A stretch of DNA of 64,000 nucleotides from Mycobacterium szulgai (GTDB lineage: Bacteria > Actinomycetota > Actinomycetes > Mycobacteriales > Mycobacteriaceae): assembly GCF_002116635.1 (NCBI RefSeq), contig NZ_LQPW01000144.1, positions 1-64,000 on the forward strand, written 5' to 3'. The notes beneath the pieces were generated by a model. The model made no database searches. It was not told the origin of the DNA and saw only the letters and a program-made list of their open reading frames with translations. The position numbers and the translations under genes are program-made. Shown one piece after another: positions 41,277 through 50,094 of this stretch. Each line of letters starts with the position of its first letter. Within the stretch, counting starts at the first letter, position 1.

Positions 41277-42146
41277 CTAGGCGCGCGGGCGCGCCCAGTG
41301 CATCCGTACGTATTGACCAGGCCGCACCTGGGCGACTTTGTCGATGTCCGCATCGACCACCACGCCGGCGACGGGGTATCCGCCGGTGATCGGGTGATCG
41401 GGACCCAGGATCACCGGCAACCCGTTGGGCGGTACCTGGATCGCGCCACGGGTGGCTCCCTCACTGGGCAGCTGCCGATCCGGCCAGCGGTGCTGCAGCG
41501 GACGTCCTTCCAGCCGCATTCCCACCCGGTCGCTGCGGTTGGAAGCCATCCAGATCGTGTGTACCAACGCGTCCGGATCGTCCAGCCAGTCGTCCCGCGG
41601 CCCCGGCATCACCTGCAGTTCCACCAGATGTTCCTCGATGGCGGCCACCGGCGCCTGGTCGAGTTCGGGGTAGTCGTCGGTGTGTTCGCCCACCGGCAGT
41701 ACGTCGCCGGCCCGCAACGGTGCCGGACCTATCGCCGACAGCACGTCGTAGCTGCGCGATCCCAGCACCGGCTCGATGCAGATGCCGCCGCGTACCGCCA
41801 GGTAGGTGCGCAGTCCTGCGCGCGGAGTGCCCAGCGAGATCACCTGGCCGTTACGAACATGGTGAATGCTGTTGGTGCCGAACAGTTTTCCGTTGACGGT
41901 GGGGTCGGCGTCGGCGCCCGTCACCGCGATGTCGACGTCGCCGCCGCGGACCAGGGCCGAGAAGCCGCCGAACGTAACTTCGACGGTGGCCCGGTCATCG
42001 GGGTTGGCGACCAGCCGATTGGCCAGCGTGTGAGCGCGGCGGTCGGCGGCCCCGGATTGGCCGACGCCAAGGTGTGCCAATCCCGCCCGGCCCAGGTCCT
42101 GAATGACGGCCAGTGGTCCGCTGCGCAGGATTTCCAGAGTTGTCAC
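41277..42146 (-). CDS. pxpC: 5-oxoprolinase subunit C (PxpC), biotin-dependent carboxyltransferase-like
   Basis: A 289-residue protein (H37Rv Rv0263c, about 300) of the KipA/PxpC type: LEILRSGPLAVIQDLGRAGL at the N-terminus, GVGQSGAADRRAHTLANRLV, and GPDHPITGGYPVAGVVVD near the end. With PxpB and PxpA such proteins form ATP-dependent 5-oxoprolinase, which opens pyroglutamate; pxpA is not in the window. The start is GTG at 42146, chosen for the strong GGAAGGAGG ribosome-binding site 6 bases away. pxpB lies 22 bases upstream on the same strand. Confidence 0.9.
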   Translation of the reverse strand: MTTLEILRSGPLAVIQDLGRAGLAHLGVGQSGAADRRAHTLANRLVANPDDRATVEVTFGGFSALVRGGDVDIAVTGADADPTVNGKLFGTNSIHHVRNGQVISLGTPRAGLRTYLAVRGGICIEPVLGSRSYDVLSAIGPAPLRAGDVLPVGEHTDDYPELDQAPVAAIEEHLVELQVMPGPRDDWLDDPDALVHTIWMASNRSDRVGMRLEGRPLQHRWPDRQLPSEGATRGAIQVPPNGLPVILGPDHPITGGYPVAGVVVDADIDKVAQVRPGQYVRMHWARPRA

Positions 42147-42168
42147 GGGAACCTCCTTCCTATTCGGC

Positions 42169-42831
42169 TCACCCCGCCCGGAACCGTACCCACGTGCCCT
42201 GCGTGAGCAGCGCCGGATCGGGCCGGTGGATATCCCACAGGACAGCGTCGGTGTGGCCGATGACCTGCCACCCGCCGGGCGATTGGCGCGGGTAGATCGA
42301 CGTGAATTCGCCGGCCAGGGCGACCGAACCGGCGGGCACCGCCGTGCGCGGTTCGGCCCGGCGCGGTACCCGTAGCTGTGGATCGCCGCCGATCAAGTAG
42401 GCGAAGCCGGGGGCGAACCCGGCGAATCCCACCCGCCACGGGGCGCTGGTGTGGGCGTTGATGACCTGGGCGGTGGTCAGCCCGGTATGGCCGGCGACCT
42501 CGGCCAGATCGGGGCCGTCGTAGACGACGTCGATCACGATCTCGTCGGCGGGCCCGGCACCCGCGTCGGCGTCCAGGGCGACCGGCAACTTGCGTATCCG
42601 CTGCCGGGTGGCGCCCTGGTGTTGGGGTGCGTCGAGTTTCACCAGCACCGTGCGCGACGCCGGGACGATGTCGACCACCCCTGGCAGCGCGGCCGCACGC
42701 AGTGCGTCCGCCCACGCCAATACGTTCTCGGTGGTGTCACATTGCAGCAGCAGTGCTTGGTCGCCGTAGTCGAGAATGGGGCAGACCAGTGGGTCGGTCA
42801 CCGACTCCATGGAGAGGTTCGGCAGGCTCAT
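42169..42831 (-). CDS. pxpB: 5-oxoprolinase subunit B (PxpB), KipI-like
   Basis: A 220-residue protein (H37Rv Rv0264c, about 210) of the KipI/PxpB family. Characteristic are DYGDQALLLQCD near the N-terminus, VYDGPDLAEVAGHTGLT, and VGFAPGFAYLIGGDPQL-like VGFAGFAPGFAYLIGG in the middle, then IYPRQSPGGWQVIGHT. It forms a complex with PxpC. ATG at 42831. It is in a minus-strand run with fecB2, 79 bases upstream, and pxpC, 22 bases downstream. Confidence 0.9.
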   Translation of the reverse strand: MSLPNLSMESVTDPLVCPILDYGDQALLLQCDTTENVLAWADALRAAALPGVVDIVPASRTVLVKLDAPQHQGATRQRIRKLPVALDADAGAGPADEIVIDVVYDGPDLAEVAGHTGLTTAQVINAHTSAPWRVGFAGFAPGFAYLIGGDPQLRVPRRAEPRTAVPAGSVALAGEFTSIYPRQSPGGWQVIGHTDAVLWDIHRPDPALLTQGTWVRFRAG

Positions 42832-42910
42832 TCTTTGACGGTAGCGCCGTGATCAGAGGGTCGGCCAGAGATTTTGGAGCACTGCCAGAGGTGCCTTAGC
42901 AAACGCTCAG

Positions 42911-43891
42911 CTAGCCCAGAACCTTGCCGATCAACGGGGGCAGTTGATCGGCGATCACCGGGTAGCTCAGCGGCGACGAGAAGGCGATGGCCCCGGCCTG
43001 CTCCTTGGTGGTGAAAATGTGCCGGTTCTGCGCGGTTGCCTGCGCGGCAGCGACGTCGGGGTCGGCCAGCAACGCCTGCTGCTCCTCGGGGCTCTCGGTG
43101 GTCCAGATCACCACGTCGGCGGAATCGAGCACCTCTTTGATGTGCTCGCGCGGAATGATCGCGCGGGGGTCGGTGGCAAAGGGCTTGATGCTGTCGGAAA
43201 TGACCAGACCCATCTGATTCAAGAAGTCGGTGCGCCAGCCCGCCGTGGTCGCCACCACCGTGCCCTGCCAGAGCCTGCCCTGCATCAGCAGCGCCTTCTT
43301 GCCCTTCCATTGCGCGTTCTTCTGGCCGACGTCGGTGAACTGCTTGTCTACTGCGTCGATCAGCGACTTCATCTCGTTGGCCTGGAACACCGCCTGACCG
43401 ATCGCGGTGGCCTGGTCCTTCCACGGCTCGAAGAAGGCGTCGCCGTCGGATTGCGCCAGAGTCGGTGCGATCGCCGACAGCTTCTTGTACGTGTCCGCGT
43501 CCAGTCCGGCGTTGACGGCTACGATCAGGTCGGGTTTGAGCCCGGCGATCTGATCTACCTGAATTCCGTTGTCCAGGTTGAGCACAACAGGTTGCGCGGG
43601 GCCGAGCCTGGGCTGGGCCCATGGCCAAACCGCGAACGGCTGGTCGCCGAACCAGTTGGTGATCGCGATGGGCACCACGCCCAGCGCGAGCAAGTCGTCC
43701 TGTTCGGTGTAGCCGGCGCTGACCACGCGTTTGGGCGGTTCCTTGATGACGGTCTGTCCGAACAGATGGGTGATCGTCACCGCGCCGCCGCCGGCGTTGC
43801 CAGCCGCGGGCTTGGATCCCGAGCACGCCGTGAGCAGCCCTGTGGCGCCGGCGAGCTGCAGGAATCCCCGCCGACTCAAGCCCTGATGCAC
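42911..43891 (-). CDS. fecB2: Tat-exported iron-siderophore-binding lipoprotein FecB2
   Basis: A 326-residue periplasmic binding protein (H37Rv Rv0265c, 330). The N-terminus HQGLSRRGFLQLAGATGLL carries a twin-arginine signal (SRRGFL) followed by the lipobox LLTAC, so it should be exported folded by the Tat system and lipid-anchored. The mature part is a helical-backbone siderophore-binding fold (RVVSAGYTEQDDLLALGVVP, IAGLKPDLIVAVNAG, ADVVIWTTESPEEQQALLAD). It probably binds ferric-siderophore or heme for iron uptake. The start is GTG at 43891. No permease gene is beside it, as in H37Rv. It follows the polymerase-domain gene by 32 bases. Confidence 0.9.
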   Translation of the reverse strand: MHQGLSRRGFLQLAGATGLLTACSGSKPAAGNAGGGAVTITHLFGQTVIKEPPKRVVSAGYTEQDDLLALGVVPIAITNWFGDQPFAVWPWAQPRLGPAQPVVLNLDNGIQVDQIAGLKPDLIVAVNAGLDADTYKKLSAIAPTLAQSDGDAFFEPWKDQATAIGQAVFQANEMKSLIDAVDKQFTDVGQKNAQWKGKKALLMQGRLWQGTVVATTAGWRTDFLNQMGLVISDSIKPFATDPRAIIPREHIKEVLDSADVVIWTTESPEEQQALLADPDVAAAQATAQNRHIFTTKEQAGAIAFSSPLSYPVIADQLPPLIGKVLG

Positions 43892-43923
43892 AGCGAGAGA
43901 GTATCGCGTGGGCTACCGGAGCG

Positions 43924-45141
43924 TCAGTTACGTGGCCGGGGCTTGGGCGTATAACCCTCCCAGGGGGAGTAATCCGCGATCAGCTCCTCCTGCGGCGGAC
44001 GCTGATCGGCCGGCACGTGCTGCAGATTGATCCGGATCCGGTACCAGATGGAACTCGGTCCGCGCATGCCGTCGACCAGGACGTCGACCGGCTGCAGCCG
44101 CTCGGCCGCGGCGGGATAGCGAGCGCGCCAGGTGTCCAGCGCGGTCATCGCCTCGTCCTTGGTCTTGGTGCGGGCGATCTCGATGAGCGGCATCGACGAG
44201 ACCCGCCTACCGTCTGCGCTCTTTTTGGCGCCCTTTGGCGCCTTTTCCGGCGGGCCCAGTTCTTCGGCCAGGATCAGCAGTCGGTCCAGCTCGCCGACGG
44301 CGTCATCCATCCCGGCCCACGGGTCGCCCAGCTCGGCGAACCGGCCGGGCACGGTGGCGATGGTGAACGCAGCCGGGTCGCAGCCGGCGACCTCATCCCA
44401 ATGCAAGGGGGTGGACACCCGGGCATCCGGGGTGGCGCGCACCGAGTAGGCCGAGGCCACCGTGCGGTCCTTGGCGTTCTGGTTGAAGTCGACGAACACG
44501 CCCTCGCGTTCTTCCTTCCACCAGCGGCTGGTGGCCGCCTCGGGCGCGCGCCGCTCGACTTCCCTGGCAACGGTTTGCGCGGCCAGCCGCACCTGCTTGA
44601 ACGTCCAGTGCGGCGCGATCCGTGCATAGACGTGAAAGCCCTTCGAGCCGGACGTCTTCGGCCACCCGACCAACCCGTAGTCTTCGAGCACCTCGCGGGC
44701 CACCAGCGCGACCTCGACGATGCGTTGCCAGCTCACCCCGGGCATCGGGTCGAGGTCCACCCGCAACTCGTCGGGGTGATCGAGATCGCCGGCGCGCACC
44801 GCGTGCGGATTGAGGTCGACGCAGCCCAGGTTGATCGCCCAGGCCAGGCCGGCGGCGTCATGGATGACCGCTTCGGCGGCGGAAGTGCCGGACGCATAAC
44901 GCAATTCGGCGACGTCCACCCAGTCCGGGCGCTTCTGCGGCGCGCGCTTCTGAAACACCGCCTCTTCGGTGATGCCCTTGACGAAGCGCTTGAGGATCAT
45001 CGGCCGCCCGGCGACGCCGCGCAGCGCCCCGTCGGACACCGACAGGTAGTAGCGGATCAGGTCGAGCTTGGTGATGTTTCGGCCGGGGAAGACCACCTTG
45101 CCCGGGTGGGTGATGGCGATCTCGCGTCCGGCCACTTCCAT
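43924..45141 (-). CDS. LigD-type primase-polymerase domain protein (Rv0269c-like)
   Basis: A stand-alone polymerase domain of the archaeo-eukaryotic primase type, as in LigD of the bacterial end-joining pathway. Motifs: ITHPGKVVFPGRNITKLDLI at the start, LRVDLDPMPG with the metal-binding Asp pair, TSGSKGFHVYARI, and a C-terminal GYTPKPR. Ortholog: H37Rv Rv0269c (397 residues); the M. smegmatis relative is called PolD2. Starts at 45213, 45198, 45159 and 45141 are in frame; 45141 gives 405 residues and begins where family similarity starts, but the ribosome-binding site is weak for all. No ligase or Ku gene is nearby. Divergent from fadD2. Confidence 0.88.
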   Translation of the reverse strand: MEVAGREIAITHPGKVVFPGRNITKLDLIRYYLSVSDGALRGVAGRPMILKRFVKGITEEAVFQKRAPQKRPDWVDVAELRYASGTSAAEAVIHDAAGLAWAINLGCVDLNPHAVRAGDLDHPDELRVDLDPMPGVSWQRIVEVALVAREVLEDYGLVGWPKTSGSKGFHVYARIAPHWTFKQVRLAAQTVAREVERRAPEAATSRWWKEEREGVFVDFNQNAKDRTVASAYSVRATPDARVSTPLHWDEVAGCDPAAFTIATVPGRFAELGDPWAGMDDAVGELDRLLILAEELGPPEKAPKGAKKSADGRRVSSMPLIEIARTKTKDEAMTALDTWRARYPAAAERLQPVDVLVDGMRGPSSIWYRIRINLQHVPADQRPPQEELIADYSPWEGYTPKPRPRN

Positions 45142-45219
45142 TGACACCGGGCCGGTCATGGAAGTCCATGCTAATTCCGGCCGACTCTCTGGCCGCATTG
45201 CGATGGCCGTCACATATTG

Positions 45220-45239
45220 TGAGGTTATGCCTAACCTCA
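45220..45239. promoter_or_regulatory. Perfect inverted repeat over the fadD2 start codon
   Basis: TGAGGTTA (45220-45227) and TAACCTCA (45232-45239) flank TGCC; the ATG of fadD2 (45227) lies inside. It resembles an IdeR iron box (AGGTTA...TAACCT) but has four centre bases instead of three, so an IdeR site is doubtful. It could be another operator or an mRNA hairpin that covers the start codon. Confidence 0.5.
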
Positions 45240-46903
45240 GTGATCTCCCCGGGGTCGGAAAAATCCAGCAGTACGTCGAACGCGGCGCATCCGAGCTGCA
45301 CTACGTGCGCAAGATCTTCGAAGCGGGAGCGTTCCGGCTGGAGTCGCCGATCAAAACCGCCGCGATGGCCGCCGATATCCAGAAATGGGGCGAGTTCGGC
45401 ATGCTGCCCTCGCTCAACGCCCGGCGGCACCCCGACCGCGCGGCGTGCATCGACGAAGAGGGCGAGTTCACCTACGCCGAACTCGACGAAGCCGCCCACG
45501 CGGTGGCCAACGGCCTGATAGAGAAGGGGATCAAGGGCGGCGACGGCGTCGCCATCCTGGCCCGCAATACTCGCTGGTTCCTCATCGCCAACTACGGCGC
45601 CGCCCGAACCGGTGCCCGCATCATCCTGCTCAACAGCGAATTCTCCGGACCGCAGATCAAAGAGGTGTCCGAGCGCGAAGGCGCGAAGCTGATCATTTAC
45701 GACGACGAGTACACCAAGGCCGTCAGCAAGGCCGAGCCGGAGCTGGGCAAGCTGCGGGCGCTGGGTACCAACCCGGACGCCGACGAGCCGTCGGGCAGCA
45801 CGGACGAGACGCTGGCCGAGTTGATCGAGCGCAGCAGCTCCGAACCCGCCCCCAAGGCCAGCAAGCACGCGTCGATCATCATCCTGACCAGTGGGACCAC
45901 CGGCACTCCCAAGGGGGCGAACCGCAGCACGCCGCCCACGCTGGCCCCGGTTGGCGGCATTCTCTCGCACGTGCCGTTCAAGGCCAACGAGATCACCTCC
46001 TTGCCGGCCCCGATGTTCCACGCGCTGGGCTATCTGCACGGCACCATCGCGATGTTCCTGGGCTCGACGCTGGTGCTCCGGCGCAAGTTCAAGCCGCCGC
46101 TGGTGCTCGAAGACCTGGAGAAGTACAAGGTGACCGCCATGGTCGTAGTGCCGGTGATGCTCTCGCGGCTGTTGGACGCGATCGAGAAGATGGACAAGAA
46201 GCCCGATCTGTCCAGCCTGAAGATCATCTTCGTGTCCGGGTCGCAGCTGGGCGCCGAGCTGGCCACCCGCGCGATGAAGGACTTCGGTCCCGTCATCTAC
46301 AACATGTACGGCTCGACGGAGATCGCGTTCGCCACCATCGCCGGGCCCAAGGACCTGGAGCGCAACGCCGCGACGGTTGGGCCGGTGGTCAAGGGCGTCA
46401 AGGTCAAGATCCTCGACGACAACGGCAAGGAGCTGCCCCAGGGCGAGGTGGGGCGGATCTTCGTCGGCAACGCCTTCCCGTTCGAGGGCTACACCGGCGG
46501 GGGGCACAAGCAGATCATCGACGGCCTGATGTCGTCCGGAGACGTCGGTTACTTCGACGAGCACGGCCTGCTCTACGTCAGCGGCCGCGACGACGAGATG
46601 ATCGTGTCCGGCGGCGAGAACGTCTTCCCGGCCGAAGTCGAAGATCTGATCAGCGGACACTCCGATGTCGTGGAAGCCACCGCGATCGGCGTCGAGGACA
46701 AGGAGTGGGGACACCGGCTGCGCGCCTTCGTGGTCAAGAAGGAAGGCGCCGACCTCGATGAAGACGCAGTCAAGCACTACGTGCGTGACCACTTGGCCCG
46801 TTACAAGGTGCCGCGGGAAGTCATCTTCCTCGACGAACTGCCGCGTAACCCCACCGGCAAGATCCTCAAGCGCGAGCTGCGCGAGATGGATATCGAGGAC
46901 TAA
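45227..46903 (+). CDS. fadD2: Fatty-acid-CoA ligase FadD2
   Basis: A 558-residue adenylate-forming enzyme (H37Rv Rv0270, 560). The ATP-binding loop ILTSGTTGTPKGANRS, the YGSTEIAFATIAGP motif, SSGDVGYFDEHGLLYVSGRDD and the C-terminal NPTGKILKRELRE with the catalytic lysine are all present. It activates fatty acids to acyl-CoA through acyl-adenylate. ATG at 45227 is chosen over the longer frame from 45068 because the family begins MPNLSDLPGVGK; an in-frame ATG at 45203 is a possible alternative. It is divergent from the polymerase gene. Its stop overlaps that of the convergent fadE6 by 4 bases. Confidence 0.94.
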   Translation: MPNLSDLPGVGKIQQYVERGASELHYVRKIFEAGAFRLESPIKTAAMAADIQKWGEFGMLPSLNARRHPDRAACIDEEGEFTYAELDEAAHAVANGLIEKGIKGGDGVAILARNTRWFLIANYGAARTGARIILLNSEFSGPQIKEVSEREGAKLIIYDDEYTKAVSKAEPELGKLRALGTNPDADEPSGSTDETLAELIERSSSEPAPKASKHASIIILTSGTTGTPKGANRSTPPTLAPVGGILSHVPFKANEITSLPAPMFHALGYLHGTIAMFLGSTLVLRRKFKPPLVLEDLEKYKVTAMVVVPVMLSRLLDAIEKMDKKPDLSSLKIIFVSGSQLGAELATRAMKDFGPVIYNMYGSTEIAFATIAGPKDLERNAATVGPVVKGVKVKILDDNGKELPQGEVGRIFVGNAFPFEGYTGGGHKQIIDGLMSSGDVGYFDEHGLLYVSGRDDEMIVSGGENVFPAEVEDLISGHSDVVEATAIGVEDKEWGHRLRAFVVKKEGADLDEDAVKHYVRDHLARYKVPREVIFLDELPRNPTGKILKRELREMDIED

Positions 46904-49083
46904 GGGTCCCGGGGGAGGCCGAGCAGCCGCTCGGCGATGATGTTCAGCTGAACCTCTGACGTGCCGCCGTAGATGGTGGTGGCGCGGCTGGCCAACAGGT
47001 ACTCGCCCCATTCACCGGGCAACTGCTCGGTGTCACCGATCGCGGCGTCGGTGCCGAACGAGGACACCGCGAACTCGGCATAGCCCTGGCCGGTGCGCAT
47101 CGACAGCAGCTTGGAGATGGCAGCGGACGGCATCGCGTCACCGCCGGCCAAGGTCAGCAGCGTCGAGCGCAGGTTGAGCAACTTCGCGGCATGTCCTTCG
47201 GCGATCAGTTGCCCCGCCCGGTGATGGGCGACTTGGTCGAACTGCCCGTCGCGCACGAACTCCACGAACTGCGGCAGGGTGGCCAGGAAGTTAGCGTCGC
47301 TGCTGCCGATCGAAACCCGTTCTGCGGTAAGGGTATTGCGGCTGACCTCCCAGCCGCGGTTCACCTCGCCCAGCACCTGGTCGTCGGGCACGAACACGTC
47401 ATCGATGTAGACGGTGTTGAACAACGTGTGTCCGGTGAGTTCACGTAGCGGCTTCACTTGCACGCCTTGGCTTTTCATGTCGAGCAGGAAGTACGTGATG
47501 CCATTGTGCTTAGGCGCTGACGGGTCCGTTCGCGCCAAAAGCGCTCCCCACTGCGCGTATTGGGCCGCGGTGGTCCAGATCTTCTGGCCGGTGATGCGCC
47601 AGCCGCCGTCCACCTTGGTCGCCTTGGTGGCTAGCCCGGCCAGATCCGATCCGGCGCCCGGCTCGGAAAACAGCTGGCACCAAATCATTTCACCGCGCAA
47701 CGTGGGTGGCAGCAACCGTTGCTTCTGTTCCTCGGTGCCGAACGCCACGATCGACGGAATGATCCACGCCGCGATTCCCACCTGTGGCCGCTTCACCCGC
47801 CCGGTGGTGAATTCCTGGGCGATGATGATCTGCTCGACGGGTCCGGCCGCCCGGCCCCACGGCTTGGGCAGATACGGCAGCCCCCAACCGCCTTCGGCGA
47901 TCGCCACCTTGCGTGACTCGCGGTCCATGCCCTTGAGCGTGCCGACCTCGGCGCGGATCTCGTCCCGCAGCTTCTCGGTTTCGGGGTCGAGGTCGATATC
48001 CACCGCGCGCATTCCGCTGGTCGTGGCGGTGTCGACCACGCGCTGCGGGTGCTCGGAGGCGCGGCCGAAGCCGGCGGCCAGAATCAGCGCCCGGCGGTAG
48101 TACACATTGGTGTCGTGCTCCCAGGTGAAGCCGATGCCGCCGTGCACCTGGATGCAGTCCTGCGTGCAGCGCTGGGCAGCGGCCGGCGCCAGCGTCGCGG
48201 CCACCGCGGCGGCGAACTCGACGTGAGGGCTCTCCTCGTCCCAAGCGCGCGCGGCATCCCACACCGCGGCGGTGGCCCGCTCGGTGTCGGCGATCATCTC
48301 CGCGCACTTGTGCTTGATGGCCTGGAACTGACCGATGGGCCGGCCGAACTGCTCGCGGATCTTCGCGTAGGCCGACGCGGTGTCGGTTGCCCAGCGCGCC
48401 ACGCCGATGGCCTCGGCGGACAGCAGGGTGAACATCAGGGCGCGTGCGTTGGCCATGCTGAGGTTGGTCAGCAGGGCCTCGTCGCCGACCTCGACGGCAT
48501 TGGCCCGCACGTGCGCGATGGGCCGTAGCGGGTCCAGGCTTTGCACCGGCTCGATCTCGAGCTGATCGGCGCGCAGCACCACCCACTCCTCGCCGCTGTC
48601 GATCGCCACCGGCAGCACCAGCACCGACGCTTGGGCCGCCGCGGGAACGGCGCGGGCCTCACCGCGGATGACCAGCGCCTCGTCCTTCGGCCCGTGCCGG
48701 GTGGCCGTCAGCCCCGAGTCCAGCGCATAGGCCGCGATGGCGGTGCCACTTGCCAGCTCGGCGAGCACCGCGGCTTTGGCATCGTGCGCAGAGATCAGTG
48801 CGCTGGCGATCGCCGAGGGCACGAACGGCCCGGGGACGGCCCCATAGCCGAACTCGGCCAGTACGATGGCCAACTCGAGGATGCCGAAGCCCTGGCCGCC
48901 GACGGCTTCGGCCAGATGCACGCCCTGCAGGCCTTGTTCGGCCGCGGACTGCCAGTACGGCGGCGGGTTCTCGATCGGGGTTTCCATCGCCTCGTGCAGC
49001 ACCTCGGACGGCGCTACCCGCGCCACCAGGGACCGCACCGAATCGGCCAGGTCTTGATGTTCAGGGGTTATCGCGATCGGCAT
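46900..49083 (-). CDS. fadE6: Acyl-CoA dehydrogenase FadE6 (two tandem domains)
   Basis: A 727-residue double acyl-CoA dehydrogenase (H37Rv Rv0271c, 731). The first half (residues 1 to about 370) has a degenerate dehydrogenase fold ending IQVHGGIGFTWEHDTNVYYR. The second half (from about 385) is complete: FSEPGAGSDLAGLATKATKV, WRITGQKIWTTAAQYAQW, GEVNRGWEVSRNTLTAERVS and IYGGTSEVQLNIIAERLLG. Such fusions act on bulky acyl-CoAs such as steroid side-chain intermediates, often as if they were the alpha-beta pair of FadE heterotetramers. ATG at 49083, with GGGAAGG just upstream. Its promoter overlaps the end of the neighbouring dehydrogenase gene, where a CAACCG palindrome lies. Confidence 0.93.
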   Translation of the reverse strand: MPIAITPEHQDLADSVRSLVARVAPSEVLHEAMETPIENPPPYWQSAAEQGLQGVHLAEAVGGQGFGILELAIVLAEFGYGAVPGPFVPSAIASALISAHDAKAAVLAELASGTAIAAYALDSGLTATRHGPKDEALVIRGEARAVPAAAQASVLVLPVAIDSGEEWVVLRADQLEIEPVQSLDPLRPIAHVRANAVEVGDEALLTNLSMANARALMFTLLSAEAIGVARWATDTASAYAKIREQFGRPIGQFQAIKHKCAEMIADTERATAAVWDAARAWDEESPHVEFAAAVAATLAPAAAQRCTQDCIQVHGGIGFTWEHDTNVYYRRALILAAGFGRASEHPQRVVDTATTSGMRAVDIDLDPETEKLRDEIRAEVGTLKGMDRESRKVAIAEGGWGLPYLPKPWGRAAGPVEQIIIAQEFTTGRVKRPQVGIAAWIIPSIVAFGTEEQKQRLLPPTLRGEMIWCQLFSEPGAGSDLAGLATKATKVDGGWRITGQKIWTTAAQYAQWGALLARTDPSAPKHNGITYFLLDMKSQGVQVKPLRELTGHTLFNTVYIDDVFVPDDQVLGEVNRGWEVSRNTLTAERVSIGSSDANFLATLPQFVEFVRDGQFDQVAHHRAGQLIAEGHAAKLLNLRSTLLTLAGGDAMPSAAISKLLSMRTGQGYAEFAVSSFGTDAAIGDTEQLPGEWGEYLLASRATTIYGGTSEVQLNIIAERLLGLPRDP

Positions 49084-49122
49084 TGGTCGCCTTCCCTAGC
49101 TCTCTTGGGGTTCGTAACCAAG

Positions 49123-50094
49123 CTAACAACCGGTCGGTTGGTTCACCAGGTTGGCCAGCGGCTGTCCGTCGCGCAGCCGGCGGCAATTGTCGACGGCCTG
49201 GGTCAGATACCGCCGCATGGTGTCGGCGGTGTACCAGGTGACATGCGGCGACAGCACCACGTTGTCCAGGCGCAACAGCGGGTTGTCGGGTGCGATCGGC
49301 TCGACCTCGAAAACGTCCAGTCCCGCCGCGGCCAGCCGCCCGCCGCGCAACGCGTCGACGAGCGCCTGCTCGTCGACAACCGCACCGCGAGAGGTGTTGA
49401 CCAGCACCGCATCCGGTTTCATCCGTGCCAGTGCTGTGCGGCCCAGCAAATGATGGGTATCCGGCGTCAACGGCAGGTGTAGTGAAATTATGTCGCACGC
49501 CGCGAGCAATTCGGGCAATGGCCGCCAGCCGGGCCGCCCGTTGTCGTGGGTGCTGGTGTGCAGCACGGTGGCTCCCATCGCGGCGACGATCTCGCCGACG
49601 CGTTTGGCGATGCTGCCGTAGCCGACCAGGCCGACCGTGCAGCCGCCGATATCCCGCACCTTCTCGCCCAGCTCCGGGTCCGACGGCCAGCCGCTGCCGT
49701 GGCGGACCGCGCGGTCGAGTGCGGTCAGCCGGCGCAACGCGGCCAGCATCAGCAGCACCGTGCCCTCGGCCACCGACGGGGCATTGGCACCGGGCATGTT
49801 GGCGACCCCGATGCCGCAGTCGGTGGCCGTATCCACATCGATGGTGTTCACCCCGGCGCCCAGCTTGTGCACCAGCCGCAACCGCCGGCCGCGCCGCAGG
49901 TCTTCGCCCGACAAGGGCCGTAGCACGTGCCATATCACCTCCGCGCCGGGCAACTCCCGGTAGAAGGCGTCGTCGTCGCTGTCCGCACACCACCGAACGT
50001 CGAGCCAATCCGATTCGGCGGCAAGGAAATCGAGAACTTTGGCGCCGGGGACGAAGTGGGCCAGAACGGTTACGGCCACCGCTGGGCGATCCAC
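49123..50094 (-). CDS. D-isomer-specific 2-hydroxyacid dehydrogenase
   Basis: A 323-residue D-2-hydroxyacid dehydrogenase. The NAD-binding loop is VGLVGYGSIAKRVGEIVAAM; the catalytic residues are Arg in NTSRGAVVD, Glu in DVFEVEPIAPDNPL and His in LSPHVTWYT. It interconverts 2-hydroxy- and 2-oxoacids (glyoxylate/hydroxypyruvate-type substrates are common). The start is GTG at 50094, which overlaps the 3' end of the hydrolase by 25 bases. It belongs to the leftward set TetR - hydrolase - dehydrogenase. I do not recall this gene between Rv0271c and Rv0272c in H37Rv, so it is lineage-specific or lost there. Confidence 0.88.
   Translation of the reverse strand: MDRPAVAVTVLAHFVPGAKVLDFLAAESDWLDVRWCADSDDDAFYRELPGAEVIWHVLRPLSGEDLRRGRRLRLVHKLGAGVNTIDVDTATDCGIGVANMPGANAPSVAEGTVLLMLAALRRLTALDRAVRHGSGWPSDPELGEKVRDIGGCTVGLVGYGSIAKRVGEIVAAMGATVLHTSTHDNGRPGWRPLPELLAACDIISLHLPLTPDTHHLLGRTALARMKPDAVLVNTSRGAVVDEQALVDALRGGRLAAAGLDVFEVEPIAPDNPLLRLDNVVLSPHVTWYTADTMRRYLTQAVDNCRRLRDGQPLANLVNQPTGC
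49127..49140. promoter_or_regulatory. Palindrome upstream of fadE6
   Basis: CAACCGGTCGGTTG has perfect 6-base arms (CAACCG/CGGTTG) around GT, 44 bases upstream of the fadE6 start and next to the stop codon of the dehydrogenase gene. TetR-type operators often have this form. The 24074-24085 palindrome upstream of the 2OG oxygenase shares the half-site. Confidence 0.45.

Noticed and set aside
45220..45239. IdeR box at fadD2
   Set aside because: The AGGTTA and TAACCT halves are present, but the centre is four bases rather than three; reported only as an unassigned palindrome.
44858..47011. 717-residue minus-strand frame across fadD2
   Set aside because: It is antisense to the well-supported fadD2 and polymerase genes; its residues follow their codon bias and show no domain.
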